64,000 nucleotides of DNA. It comes from Flavobacterium sp. (GTDB lineage: Bacteria; Bacteroidota; Bacteroidia; Flavobacteriales; Flavobacteriaceae). Each line of letters opens with the position of its first letter. Position 1 is the stretch's first letter. This document shows positions 1 through 8,805 of the stretch, in pieces. Location of the stretch: positions 1 through 64,000 of the forward strand of contig JAQSDU010000019.1 in NCBI GenBank assembly GCA_029946065.1, read 5' to 3'. Below the pieces are notes generated by a model. The model did not search any database and had not been told where the DNA came from. It worked only from the letters and a program-made list of their open reading frames with translations. The position numbers and the translations under genes were made by a program.

Positions 1-231
1 CAAAAGAAACCTAAATTTCACTTCTTTTTTAAATCTCTACAATAAATCAATGAACGTTTAATCTTGTATCCTAACTTTTAATCCGGTAAGATTAATCATT
101 TTACTATTTCTTTTGCTATTTAGAAACATCGTATTTCTGCAAGGCAGTATTCGAAAATTCGAATACGTTGATATAGAATTACTTGTGTTTTATATACTAA
201 TTCTAAACAGCTTTATAATAATTACTTACAT

Positions 232-837
232 GTGATCCTTTTTGACCCCATTTTTGACTTGGTCAATATAGGGAGCCAGGTTCCTTGTTGCGATAGTTGT
301 AATCAAGGATTTTCGAAAGATGAAGAATATTTTGCGTGTGCCATTGAATGCATTTTACATGGATCCGCGAATATCGAAATGCTCGAAAGAGAAAAAATTA
401 AAAATATTTTGTCAAAAAAAGAAGTTTTGCGCAAAAGATTGCACGATTCCTTTTCAACGGTAGACGGTAAAATTTATTTTAAATTTGAACAAAGCAGATT
501 TGAAAATGTTATAACAAAACTTGCTAAGGGACATGCTAAATTTGAAAACAGCGAAGTCAAAGTTGATGCTCCTGATTCGATTACCATTACGACCATGCCA
601 GTTATGACGAGGCGACAGCTAGACAATTTTATTAATAATCATGAGCTACATATAGCTCCCGAGGTTGGCAGCAGGGCATTGTCTAATTTATACTTATATG
701 ACAGTAATGTCCGTTCGCATTGGCAATATGTTCAAGACGGTGTATATCAATATTGCGTTTTACCTACATTAGTAGACGTAACCGTTAAGATTATTATTTG
801 GAATTATTTAGTTGCTGAAGTTATTTGGAATAATTAA
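232..837 (+). pseudogene. 5'-truncated HNH-type endonuclease remnant
   Basis: The reading frame begins with GTG and soon reaches a zinc-binding stretch (CCDSCNQGFSKDEEYF, about residues 19-34). This resembles the second cysteine pair of HNH-family proteins of the type CxxCNxxFSxDEEYF. The first CxxC and the His usually found ahead of it are missing. The frame stays open upstream only to a stop at 169-171, and that stretch encodes nothing similar. The C-terminus (VQDGVYQYCV, then a hydrophobic strand ending EVIWNN) fits the family's tail. I therefore call it a gene that has lost its 5' part. It sits at the edge of a defence island, where such fragments are common. The family assignment is from memory of the motif, and function is unlikely. 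Confidence 0.5.
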
Positions 838-864
838 ATTAGTTCGATTGCTATTTAAAAATTA

Positions 865-1101
865 CTATGTATTAGAAAGAAGATATTTTAAATTAAAATT
901 TTGGTCAGCTACTTTATAATACCCCCTTGAAGACCCAATATATTCTTTTGATATACCAGAGACGTCATATAAATACTAACCCAAATTTCCTATTCTATAG
1001 AATCCTTTGTTTTCAATTAAGGTATATGTGACAAAAAAAGGGTGTTTAATATTTCTGCGTTCTGCCATTCTGTAAACGATGTAGTAAGTGTAATCAAGCA
1101 T
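865..1101 (-). pseudogene. possible small decayed gene downstream of the CHAT-like gene
   Basis: On the minus strand an ATG at 1099-1101 opens a 41-codon frame (MLDYTYYIVYRMAERR...) that ends at a TAG at 976-978. Past that single stop the same frame continues protein-like (YLYDVSGISKEYIGSS...) to a TAG at 865-867. The composition is normal for a protein, unlike the flanking AT-rich DNA, so it may be one small gene of about 78 codons with a nonsense mutation. It lies 30 bases after the CHAT-like gene on the same strand and could be the tail of that operon. I do not recognise the product, and the call rests on reading-frame appearance alone. Confidence 0.28.
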
Positions 1102-1131
1102 CACATAATTATTTTAATTAGAAATTATGTT

Positions 1132-1779
1132 TTAATAGAGAGAAATTTCATTTCTCATATTAAAAAGTAAATCAGCAAGATTTCTGTCATTTTCTTCAAA
1201 AATTGCGTAATTTATTTTTTTGTCAATTAACAATATCAAGTTGTCTTTTAAGTAATAAAAGCTGTTATCTCCGCTAACACAGTATTTTTCTAAAGCTCCA
1301 GATACCGTTTCGACAATTGCACTTTTAAATTTACTAATTGTTTCTGGTGAGATACCAATTAGCGAAAGCTTTTTGTCATCTTCAACCTCTTCTTCGGAAG
1401 TTGGAAGTCCGCCGAATCCTATCGATTTTTGAAATTTGCATAGCATGAATGTACTTTTTAATAAATCTGCAGAATTACAAGCTAAAATGAATATATTTTG
1501 AGCTTCGAAGATTTTCATCTCTTCACGACTAGCTAATGATTTTTTTTCATAAGATGGTAGATTCTCCCCTCCGTAAATTCTATCTTCTCTGCCATGGCCT
1601 AGGAAAATTATACTTGAACCCTTTTTTAAATTTAAAATTGTCTCTTTGGCCGATTCATAAGAATCGTCAGATGGTTGGATTTCAATCACGTCAAAATTTA
1701 TAGTCTTTGAATTTAAGTATTCAATGATTCCGTATAAAAATTTTGTTGAAGGATCTACTGAAATTAATATCTGCATCAT
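1132..1779 (-). CDS. CHAT/caspase-like clan CD cysteine peptidase
   Basis: This 215-aa protein has the two hallmark strands of the CHAT/caspase fold. The first is hydrophobic and ends in a catalytic-type His (IIFLGHG, His62). The second ends in a catalytic-type Cys (IFILACNSA, Cys101). The spacing and the ACNSA motif match CHAT and gingipain-type clan CD peptidases. There is no signal peptide, so it should act in the cytoplasm. Its ATG overlaps the stop of the receiver gene by 4 bases (ATGA), implying translational coupling. It is the last clear gene of an operon with a DNA methyltransferase and a double GHKL ATPase. By analogy with other CHAT effectors it is probably a protease kept silent until the upstream sensor is triggered. 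The peptidase call is from motifs; the effector role is inference. Confidence 0.7.
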   Translation of the reverse strand: MMQILISVDPSTKFLYGIIEYLNSKTINFDVIEIQPSDDSYESAKETILNLKKGSSIIFLGHGREDRIYGGENLPSYEKKSLASREEMKIFEAQNIFILACNSADLLKSTFMLCKFQKSIGFGGLPTSEEEVEDDKKLSLIGISPETISKFKSAIVETVSGALEKYCVSGDNSFYYLKDNLILLIDKKINYAIFEENDRNLADLLFNMRNEISLY

Positions 1780-2474
1780 TCTGCCTCCAAATTATTTAAA
1801 TCTATTAAATGTGCTAGGGTTAATTCTAAAAGACATCTTTGAAACTCAATACCATTTGGCAAATCTTTATCAATTTCATTTGCTATCTCTGACAAGGCTT
1901 TGCCTTTAAATTTGGGATAAACGCTTTTAAATTTTTCGTTCCCATGTTTTTCCAGATAATTAACTAAATGTTCTTTGAAATAATAGCTCTTTTGTTGAGC
2001 GGTAAAAAGCTGAGTTAGTTCATCAGGAATTCTGGTTCGGTCAATAAAATCATCAATTTTTAATTTAATTAGTTTTTTAACCTGTTCAGGAGTGCTAAAA
2101 GATTTTGCAACTTTATCTTGTTCGGCAGAATATAGGCAAAATCTCGCTCTTCTTAGTCGATGCTTTTTAGAGGTACACTCATTTTTAATCCACTTTAACA
2201 ACTCGAACCCGTCAAGGTTAGCATCTTTAAAATCATAATCAGATGCTACTATATCATAATTTTCATTTACTAGATTTTCTGTAATGTATGCTTGGATTTT
2301 TGGTTTGTCAAGTATTGTATGTCCGGTTTTTTGATCTTTAGTTTTAAAATCGTCATTTAAATGCAAGAAGGTTTCATCTAAATTAAACCCCAAACGCTTT
2401 AGTTTTTTCCTCAAATTATCAATCTGAGAGTCTAACTTATTATCATCGATATAGAGAAGTCGTTTTATACTCAT
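1776..2474 (-). CDS. receiver-domain (response regulator-like) protein
   Basis: This 232-aa protein opens with a receiver-type strand and acidic pair (RLLYIDDN, Asp10/Asp11). A second strand ends in a candidate phosphoacceptor (IVASDYDF, Asp79, with Asp81 next to it), followed by GFELLKWIK. A third strand ends in a Ser (CLYSAEQ, Ser116), as expected of the switch residue. The spacing between strands 1 and 3 is longer than in a canonical CheY. The C-terminal 100 residues are helical and lack a recognisable DNA-binding domain, so it more likely passes a signal by protein contact than by transcription. It overlaps both neighbours by 4 bases. It probably receives phosphate or a conformational signal from the double GHKL protein and controls the CHAT-like peptidase. 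A specialised pseudo-receiver is possible. Confidence 0.68.
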   Translation of the reverse strand: MSIKRLLYIDDNKLDSQIDNLRKKLKRLGFNLDETFLHLNDDFKTKDQKTGHTILDKPKIQAYITENLVNENYDIVASDYDFKDANLDGFELLKWIKNECTSKKHRLRRARFCLYSAEQDKVAKSFSTPEQVKKLIKLKIDDFIDRTRIPDELTQLFTAQQKSYYFKEHLVNYLEKHGNEKFKSVYPKFKGKALSEIANEIDKDLPNGIEFQRCLLELTLAHLIDLNNLEAE

Positions 2475-5056
2475 AAAGCATTAAATGTTATTTTAAATGT
2501 TGCACCGGATAATAGTATATTATTTCCTGCAAATTCTATTTCACAACCCATTTCATTCAATAGATTTTTTGCATAATAAAGTCCAATACCAGATCCGCTT
2601 AGGCCAGTAGGTGGAATATCTCGGACTGATAATTCAAAAATTCTTTCCCAATCATCTTTAAATTTCTCAGACAAACCTTTGCCGTTATCAGAAATGTATA
2701 GTACCATTTTCTTATCATCAATCTTTTCAAATTCGAGCCTGATTTTAGTAGATCCCCATTTTACAGAATTACTAAGCAAGTTGTCAATTATTATTGACAT
2801 ATTCAAAACGCTCAAATTTTTAATAAGATGAGCGTCATTAGTCACGAAATCAAATTTTAATTTATCAGAGAATGTATCGCCATAAAGTGAGATGTATTCA
2901 TCAATATATTTAACAATATCGACTTCTTTGGCTTCTATATCTTCTTTTAAATCTGCTCGGGTAACAAATTCCGCCATTTTTAGTGATCTTTCAGCACTAA
3001 TTTTAAGAAAACCCAACCGTTTAATTAAGTCTTGTATCTCAAAATCATTTTCAGTTAAATCATCAATTATATTTTCTATCCCGTCTCTAATGTCAATATT
3101 ATTGATTTTTATTGTATGTATTAATCCATCCGCATCTGGGCTTAAAGTCCTCCTTGTAGCTAACAAGTAAAGATTTTTTTCTTTTTCAATCGATAAATCT
3201 CTTTCTGCTTTAATAGCTTTATCTTTATAGGAGTCTGCGCTTTTTTCTGCGTCTTCTTTTTGTTTTGTAATATTTTCTAGCTGTTTTTTAAGATCTTCAA
3301 TAATATTGGTCTGGCTTTCGATTATACTTTTGTAAGATTGTAGTTCCGCTATAGCTTTTGTTGTTGCGTCATTAGTATTGTATTTTGACAGATCGTTTAT
3401 TTGTTTTTCTAAATCTTTGTTTGTGGCCGCCTTTCTTTGTAAAATCCGATTTAGTATTTCTCCATCAATTTTTTTATTTTCAAAATCTGCTATTAGTTGC
3501 TCGAATTCTCTTTCAGCATTTAGTCTTTCTTCCTGAATTTTATCTAAAATAAGATTTTCATTTATGTAGAGTTCTATAACGTTGTCTGCCTTTGCAGCAA
3601 TAATTGAATGAATACTTTCATAAACTCTTCGTCGTTTCGTTATATCATCTTCACGGTATTTTAAATCTTCCTCACTTGTTTCTCCCGAAATAATCTTCTT
3701 CTCGATCTCACTAATTTTATTTCTATCTTCTTCTGGTATGCTGTCCCAATCTAAACCATCTACAACATACTTTTCTAATCTTCTGAAGGCTTTAAAGAAA
3801 TAGCCAAATTTTGTTTCAGTAAGTTTTTTATAGCTTTCATTTTTCACAATTCCTTCTCGGCTTGAAATTACCTGAAAGTCATTATCATGGTCTAATATTT
3901 CAATTCTCCCAACTAATTCCCTCTGACTAAGAAAACGATTATAACCTTGACTTTTTCTCTGTTCTAAGTTTAGCCAATCGTCTCCTGATTCTCCGTACGG
4001 TGGAACACGAAAACCATTTAAAAAAACATAAATGGAGCCATAATCGACGGATCGAATACCCATTTGTTTTGTAAAAAAAGCTTTTGTATATGGATTTAAA
4101 TAATAAAGAATAACCTTTATATCTTTAATTTCTGGCAAGAAAGTATTAAATTCTTTAATCCAAAAGACAGTTTGACCTTTGTCTTTTAATTCCGTAAGAA
4201 TTACTTTCCCATCATCAATAATTTTGCTTTCGATGCTAGTTGCCTTAAAATCCAATTTATCAAAAATTGTGTTTTCAATTTTCCCTATAAATTTATCACT
4301 ATTCTCTTTTTCGCTATTCTCTTTAATAAATTCTGGAGCATCAAGATATATTCCAAAATCATTATTTTCAAAAGCTTGGTTCGGATTAATTAATTTTTCA
4401 AGATATTTTTTTAATTCAGTTAATTTATCAGTATTCCAATACTTTCCGCGGCTATCCTTAACTTCATAAACCCAATTACTTCGTAACTTGATTATTTCCA
4501 ATAAAACGCCATGCTCAAAGACCTCAATGTTTCGAGCTATGAGATCTTCTTTAGATAATGTTTGAAGTTCTAAATCAACACTCTGAATTTCCTTTGTATT
4601 GTCATCGATTTCAAATTTTTTCCAATCAATCTTTAATAGTAAATATTCATTAGAATTTTTCTTTTTTGTATATAAATTTAAATATTCACCCAATCTATCG
4701 CAAGAGAACCTACCCACGCCCTTTGCACCTGCCATCATTCTGTTATGCTGCTTATTATTGGATTTTTTTTCAGAATATGCTATATTCAGCCACTTATCTT
4801 GAATGTCTACCAAATTCATTCCCACACCATTATCTTGAATGATAAGCCTAGAAGTCAATTTGGAAAATGATGCAATAATTTTATCATCATTGCTTTTCAA
4901 ATTAAAATATCGAACTTCAACTTTCTTGGCATCAGCATCGAATGAATTTTTAACCAATTCTAAAATAGCAATGTTATCATCATTGATAAGATCTTTACCG
5001 ATAATACTTTTAAGTTGTATATTGGTTTTAAAATGTAAGTTGTTATTGCCTGCCAT
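2471..5056 (-). CDS. double GHKL ATPase: MORC/Hsp90-like N-domain plus histidine kinase-like C-domain
   Basis: This 861-aa protein carries two separate GHKL ATP-binding domains. The N-terminal one resembles Hsp90/MutL/MORC, with a DADAKK helix containing Asn37, DNGVGM (75-80) and a glycine-rich lid GAKGVGRFS (110-118). A middle region with a long charged coiled coil (about 480-640) links it to a C-terminal histidine kinase-like unit. That unit has an H-box-like LIHTIKI (His647), an N-box DNLLSN (about 758-763), an ISDNGKGL G1 box (788-795) and GSGIGLYYAK (821-830). No membrane span is present. The ATG overlaps the methyltransferase stop (TAATG). The likely role is a cytoplasmic sensor whose N-domain clamps DNA or protein and whose C-domain phosphorylates the adjacent receiver protein. 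Domain calls are from motifs; the phosphorelay is inferred. Confidence 0.78.
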   Translation of the reverse strand: MAGNNNLHFKTNIQLKSIIGKDLINDDNIAILELVKNSFDADAKKVEVRYFNLKSNDDKIIASFSKLTSRLIIQDNGVGMNLVDIQDKWLNIAYSEKKSNNKQHNRMMAGAKGVGRFSCDRLGEYLNLYTKKKNSNEYLLLKIDWKKFEIDDNTKEIQSVDLELQTLSKEDLIARNIEVFEHGVLLEIIKLRSNWVYEVKDSRGKYWNTDKLTELKKYLEKLINPNQAFENNDFGIYLDAPEFIKENSEKENSDKFIGKIENTIFDKLDFKATSIESKIIDDGKVILTELKDKGQTVFWIKEFNTFLPEIKDIKVILYYLNPYTKAFFTKQMGIRSVDYGSIYVFLNGFRVPPYGESGDDWLNLEQRKSQGYNRFLSQRELVGRIEILDHDNDFQVISSREGIVKNESYKKLTETKFGYFFKAFRRLEKYVVDGLDWDSIPEEDRNKISEIEKKIISGETSEEDLKYREDDITKRRRVYESIHSIIAAKADNVIELYINENLILDKIQEERLNAEREFEQLIADFENKKIDGEILNRILQRKAATNKDLEKQINDLSKYNTNDATTKAIAELQSYKSIIESQTNIIEDLKKQLENITKQKEDAEKSADSYKDKAIKAERDLSIEKEKNLYLLATRRTLSPDADGLIHTIKINNIDIRDGIENIIDDLTENDFEIQDLIKRLGFLKISAERSLKMAEFVTRADLKEDIEAKEVDIVKYIDEYISLYGDTFSDKLKFDFVTNDAHLIKNLSVLNMSIIIDNLLSNSVKWGSTKIRLEFEKIDDKKMVLYISDNGKGLSEKFKDDWERIFELSVRDIPPTGLSGSGIGLYYAKNLLNEMGCEIEFAGNNILLSGATFKITFNAL

Positions 5057-6288
5057 TAACCTATAAGTTGTTTCAGAATTAATCCGCTTTGTTCCCCAAA
5101 AAGAGGAGGTATGGCATTTCCAATTTGAGAATACCTTGGCACTTCTTGAGTCCTTCTTTTGCCACCAGTTGTATACTTCCCCTTAAATTCATACCAATCA
5201 TTAAATGATTGTATCCGAGCGTATTCCCTAACAGTAAAAATCCGTGGTTCAGAATAATGTATATAATCATCAGGTAACGTTGTAATGGTAGCTGTAGGAG
5301 TTAAACCTGAAAGAGGAATTACTGTCCTCTTTTTTAAATCAAACATTTCCTTTATTTCAACTGATAAAGTTTTGTTTTTTTCAGCGTGGCGTAAAATGTA
5401 TTCAAATTTTTGAAGTGTTGGTTTTGTGTGCTTTGCAAACCTATGGCTATCCGGAATTTTAGCTTCATTAACACCTATACGCAATAATTTTTGGTAGTTG
5501 GATTCTGCAACACCATACATACCCGCTTTAAAACTTTTAGTATCTGGTGATTGCACTTCTTTCCCTTCACGCAATAAATCAGAAATTGCGTGCTCTAAGT
5601 TATTTGTAATCCCAATGTTTTTACTTAATAAAAATGATTCTTTATTTGCAATAAGCGCGTTGAAAAATGATTTCGCTCTGTTTTTGTTTAAACTACCCTT
5701 TTTAATTCCTACTAAAATAAACCGAGTCCTTTTTTGAGGAATCCCATATAAAGAAAAATCAACTAATTTACCATAAACATCATAGCCAGGGAAATCGCCT
5801 GTCGCAGTACGCAGTGCTTTAAGTACGTATTCAGAATAGGCTTTGCCTTTACTTTTATTTTTATCGAATTTTTGCGTAAAACCTTTGACATTTTCAAAGA
5901 AAATCATTTTTGGCTGTACTAACCTGATAAAGCTGATATAGGATTTTATTAATTTATTCCTCTCGTCAGTTTCCAACCTTTTACCTGCCGTGGAAAAACC
6001 CTGGCATGGTGGGCCACCAGCTACTAAATCTACTTGGCCGCGAAGTCCTCGTAATTGAGCATTAAAATTTTTGAGTACATCATTTATATCATGCTCTTTA
6101 GTAGGAAGCCAATCAGGCCACACAAAATGATTGTTGTTTTTAATCAGGTTATGCTCTAAAGTTTTAAAAGCATCTGCATTTTTTTCTACCGCAAACAAAC
6201 CTTTCCATAGCCCTGAATTGTATAGACCTAAAGAAAGCCCGCCGCATCCTGCAAATAAATCGATGTATAAAGATTTGTTTGTATCCAT
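5056..6288 (-). CDS. DNA (cytosine-5) methyltransferase
   Basis: This 410-aa protein shows the ordered motifs of C5 DNA methyltransferases: motif I DLFAGCGGLSLGL (10-22), motif IV GGPPCQGFS with catalytic Cys95, motif VI FFENVKGF, motif VIII QKRTRFILVG and motif X QIGNAIPP near the C-terminus. A target-recognition region lies at about 200-330. It transfers a methyl group from S-adenosylmethionine to C5 of cytosine in an unknown site. No adjacent gene encodes an obvious type II restriction enzyme. The operon instead holds a GHKL ATPase, a receiver and a peptidase, so methylation may mark self DNA for a non-nuclease effector. A decayed vsr gene upstream on the same strand fits the usual dcm-vsr pairing. 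Confidence 0.93.
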   Translation of the reverse strand: MDTNKSLYIDLFAGCGGLSLGLYNSGLWKGLFAVEKNADAFKTLEHNLIKNNNHFVWPDWLPTKEHDINDVLKNFNAQLRGLRGQVDLVAGGPPCQGFSTAGKRLETDERNKLIKSYISFIRLVQPKMIFFENVKGFTQKFDKNKSKGKAYSEYVLKALRTATGDFPGYDVYGKLVDFSLYGIPQKRTRFILVGIKKGSLNKNRAKSFFNALIANKESFLLSKNIGITNNLEHAISDLLREGKEVQSPDTKSFKAGMYGVAESNYQKLLRIGVNEAKIPDSHRFAKHTKPTLQKFEYILRHAEKNKTLSVEIKEMFDLKKRTVIPLSGLTPTATITTLPDDYIHYSEPRIFTVREYARIQSFNDWYEFKGKYTTGGKRRTQEVPRYSQIGNAIPPLFGEQSGLILKQLIG

Positions 6289-6309
6289 AGTGAATTTTTC
6301 CTATTTATA

Positions 6310-6338
6310 CAAAAATATACAAAAGGAAAAGAATTCAA
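6310..6338 (-). promoter_or_regulatory. promoter of the methyltransferase-GHKL-receiver-CHAT operon
   Basis: Read on the minus strand, a -33 TTG (6336-6338) is followed after 18 bases by TATTTTTG (6310-6317). This matches the Bacteroidota sigma-factor consensus TTG-N17-20-TAnnTTTG. Initiation would fall near 6303, giving a leader of about 15 bases before the methyltransferase ATG. Confidence 0.65.
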
Positions 6339-6383
6339 TATTTTTTGGGCAATAAAAAACTTAGCAAAATACAAAATTTTATT

Positions 6384-6835
6384 TTAAAATATGTGACATG
6401 ACACCAAATCGATTATTTTGGAAATACAGTTATCCAAATCTTTCCTTATCTCATGTTCCCAAAAGCGTATAATGGTGTAGCCTATATCTTGAAGGTCAAC
6501 GTTATTTTTTAAGTCTCTTTCCATGTTTTTTCAATTTTTGGAATCTAGTAATCGTGGTTATGCGGCTTTTCTTTTCTCCCCAATTGCAACCATGCCAAAA
6601 TTCGCCATCGATAAAAATTGCCAATTTGACTTTGCCAATTACGATATCAGGCTTGCCAGAGAGTTTTTTTACATTTAACCCAATAGCGGACCCCGGCAGC
6701 CCAAAGCGCCGTGCGCAAGATTACTTCCGGCTAGGTATTTTTACTGCGGATATTTGACATTCGTTTAGAACGTTCCGGGGTAGTCTCAAAAATAAATCGC
6801 GTTGGCACTATGCCACTTTTTTTAAATTGCTGCAT
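6384..6835 (-). pseudogene. vsr: vsr mismatch endonuclease pseudogene
   Basis: Minus-strand pieces in several frames line up with the very short patch repair endonuclease Vsr. In order they are MQQFKKSGIVPTRF (start at 6835), ETTPERSKRMSNIRSKNT then a stop, PEVILRTALWAAGVRYWV, after a frame change KKLSGKPDIVIGKVKLAIF, then IDGEFWHGCNWGEKK, DY-stop-IPKIEK, and finally NMERDLKNN...GYTIIRFWEHEI to a stop at 6384-6386. That gives at least two nonsense codons (one where Trp is expected) and several single-base frameshifts. Vsr nicks T:G mismatches left by deamination of 5-methylcytosine and usually accompanies a Dcm-type methyltransferase, as here. The gene is dead, while the methyltransferase is intact. 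Confidence 0.88.
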
Positions 6836-6935
6836 TTTCAAGTTTTTGTATTAAATTATGGAATTTTAAAATACTTTCAAAAATTTTAACCATGTAATAA
6901 GTTGAATTTATATACTATATCTTAATTTTAACATC

Positions 6936-8723
6936 ATGACAAAACCTTTAAGATTTGATACACCCACACAAACGGCAGTCTTCTGCGGTGCGGGTATTTC
7001 ATATCATTCAGGCTTGCCAATTGTTAAAAGTCTTCTCGGGAAAATTTTAGATTCTATGGGCATTGAAGAATCAGAAGGTAAAATTATCCTTGAATCTGAC
7101 ATGCCTTTTGAATATTTTATGGAAACGATTATGAATGAAGTAGTAGTTGATGATTTGCTTGATATTTATAACAATGGAGAACCAAATGCTACGCACCATT
7201 ACATAGCTGCCCTTGTAAAAAGCGGCACAGTCAAAACGATAATGACGACCAATTTTGACCAGCTTATTGAAAAGGCACTCGTCGAAGAAGGGATTGTTTT
7301 TAAAGTTTTTGCGGATGAAAGTTCTTTTGAAACCATCGATTGGAGAAGCCTGGGAGTTAAAGTAATAAAAATCCACGGCTGTGTTTCGGATAAAGATAGA
7401 TTAGGAATTACTATGAGAGCTGTTGCTGGTAAAGGTATGTGTAAAGGGAAAAATTCAGCTGTGAGCAATTTTTTCTCAAAAGGAATTAATCCAAATATTC
7501 TGGTTATGGGCTACAGCTGTTCTGATTTATTCGACATCTCGCCTTTAATTGAAGAAATCTCTACCGAAAGAGGAAGCAATATCCATTTTATAGAGCATAC
7601 CAATAGTAATGATATTTATATTGAAAATATAGGTCTAAAAATCGATAAAAATCCTTTTAAAAACTTTAATGGAAAACGTTTTATTACAAATACCGATTCA
7701 TTTGTTCGGGATGCGTCAGGAAAATTGGATGGATACAAGTATGAATTCATTTCAGCTACAACAAGCTGGGAAGAAAATGTAACCAGATGGTTGCTCGGCG
7801 CCATTGAAGAGAATACTTGTGGTGTTGTGCACCAAATACCCGCCAGATTATTTGATAATATTGGAGCCTTTATACTTGCAAAAAAACACTTTGAAGCCTC
7901 TATGATGACGGCGTATTCAGCAGGGAACCAGATTATGTTTTATAGCGAGATGGGCAACTTAGCAGTAACTTTAGCTTCTTTAGGAAATTATAAAGAAGCG
8001 AGGAAGATGCTCGAAGAATCAACAATTGCCTGTAAGGATTTAGGCAATGTCGATGGGGAGATAACGCAATTACAGGCGCTGGGCAATGTGTACCGTAATT
8101 TAAGTGATTTTGAATTAGCGATAGCTGCATATGACAGTGCAATAAGGTTGTGCGAAAACGAACGTGACATTTGGGGCTTATGCAATTCCCTCGGCAATGC
8201 CGCTTCAGCATATAACCATACTGGCAGGCCGGATAAAGCTATTGAATACCTTGATAATGGCTTAGGAATAGCAATAGCTATTGGAGACAAACAAAGTGAA
8301 GGCAGCATGATGTGCAGCTTTGGTTTCGCTTATGCACAAAAAGGTGAAAAACTTAAAGCTGCCGAATATATACAAAAGAGCATTGAAATTACTAAAATGC
8401 TTAACGACAAGAAAGGAGAATGCATAGCATTGCATAATTTATCGAATATTTACCTGGGTTTCGAAGATTACAAGGAGTGTAGGAAGGTCGCTTTTTCAGC
8501 ACTGGAAATTGCAATGGCAATACATTCAGTCCCTAATATCGCCCGTGCACAATATAACATCGGTAGTTCTTATTTATTTACAAAAGGCGAAGCTAAAACC
8601 GCTTTAGGGTATTTTTATAAAGCATTGGAAAATAACCTTAAAGTTTTCGAAGAGGATAGTAGGGAACACATGCCAATGGTTAAAGGTATTATAGAAGCAA
8701 AACTTTTATTAGGTATCAAATAG
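6936..8723 (+). CDS. SIR2-like NADase with C-terminal TPR repeats
   Basis: The N-terminal 250 residues have SIR2-family NAD-binding motifs: FCGAGIS (16-22), TTNFDQL (104-110) and KIHG with His147. In bacterial defence proteins such domains deplete NAD+ rather than deacetylate proteins. From about residue 310 to the end (595 aa) the sequence is a run of TPR-type helical pairs (for example LGNVYRNLSDFELAIAAYDS and LGNAASAYNHTGRPDKAIEY), a likely sensing or oligomerisation surface. An ATPase gene follows after 82 bases and an HNH nuclease overlaps that gene, so the three probably form one operon. SIR2 domains are well-known abortive infection effectors. The exact trigger is unknown, and no start other than the ATG at 6936 is needed to include the GAGIS strand. 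Confidence 0.82.
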   Translation: MTKPLRFDTPTQTAVFCGAGISYHSGLPIVKSLLGKILDSMGIEESEGKIILESDMPFEYFMETIMNEVVVDDLLDIYNNGEPNATHHYIAALVKSGTVKTIMTTNFDQLIEKALVEEGIVFKVFADESSFETIDWRSLGVKVIKIHGCVSDKDRLGITMRAVAGKGMCKGKNSAVSNFFSKGINPNILVMGYSCSDLFDISPLIEEISTERGSNIHFIEHTNSNDIYIENIGLKIDKNPFKNFNGKRFITNTDSFVRDASGKLDGYKYEFISATTSWEENVTRWLLGAIEENTCGVVHQIPARLFDNIGAFILAKKHFEASMMTAYSAGNQIMFYSEMGNLAVTLASLGNYKEARKMLEESTIACKDLGNVDGEITQLQALGNVYRNLSDFELAIAAYDSAIRLCENERDIWGLCNSLGNAASAYNHTGRPDKAIEYLDNGLGIAIAIGDKQSEGSMMCSFGFAYAQKGEKLKAAEYIQKSIEITKMLNDKKGECIALHNLSNIYLGFEDYKECRKVAFSALEIAMAIHSVPNIARAQYNIGSSYLFTKGEAKTALGYFYKALENNLKVFEEDSREHMPMVKGIIEAKLLLGIK

Positions 8724-8805
8724 TTATAGGGTTCGCTAACTACTCAACCTTGATGATAACTAATTTATAAATAAATAACTACATTGCAGTTAATTATGTA
8801 GTATT

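Noticed and set aside
5079..5270. A 63-codon minus frame inside the methyltransferase gene.
   Set aside because: It is an out-of-frame shadow of the methyltransferase coding sequence.
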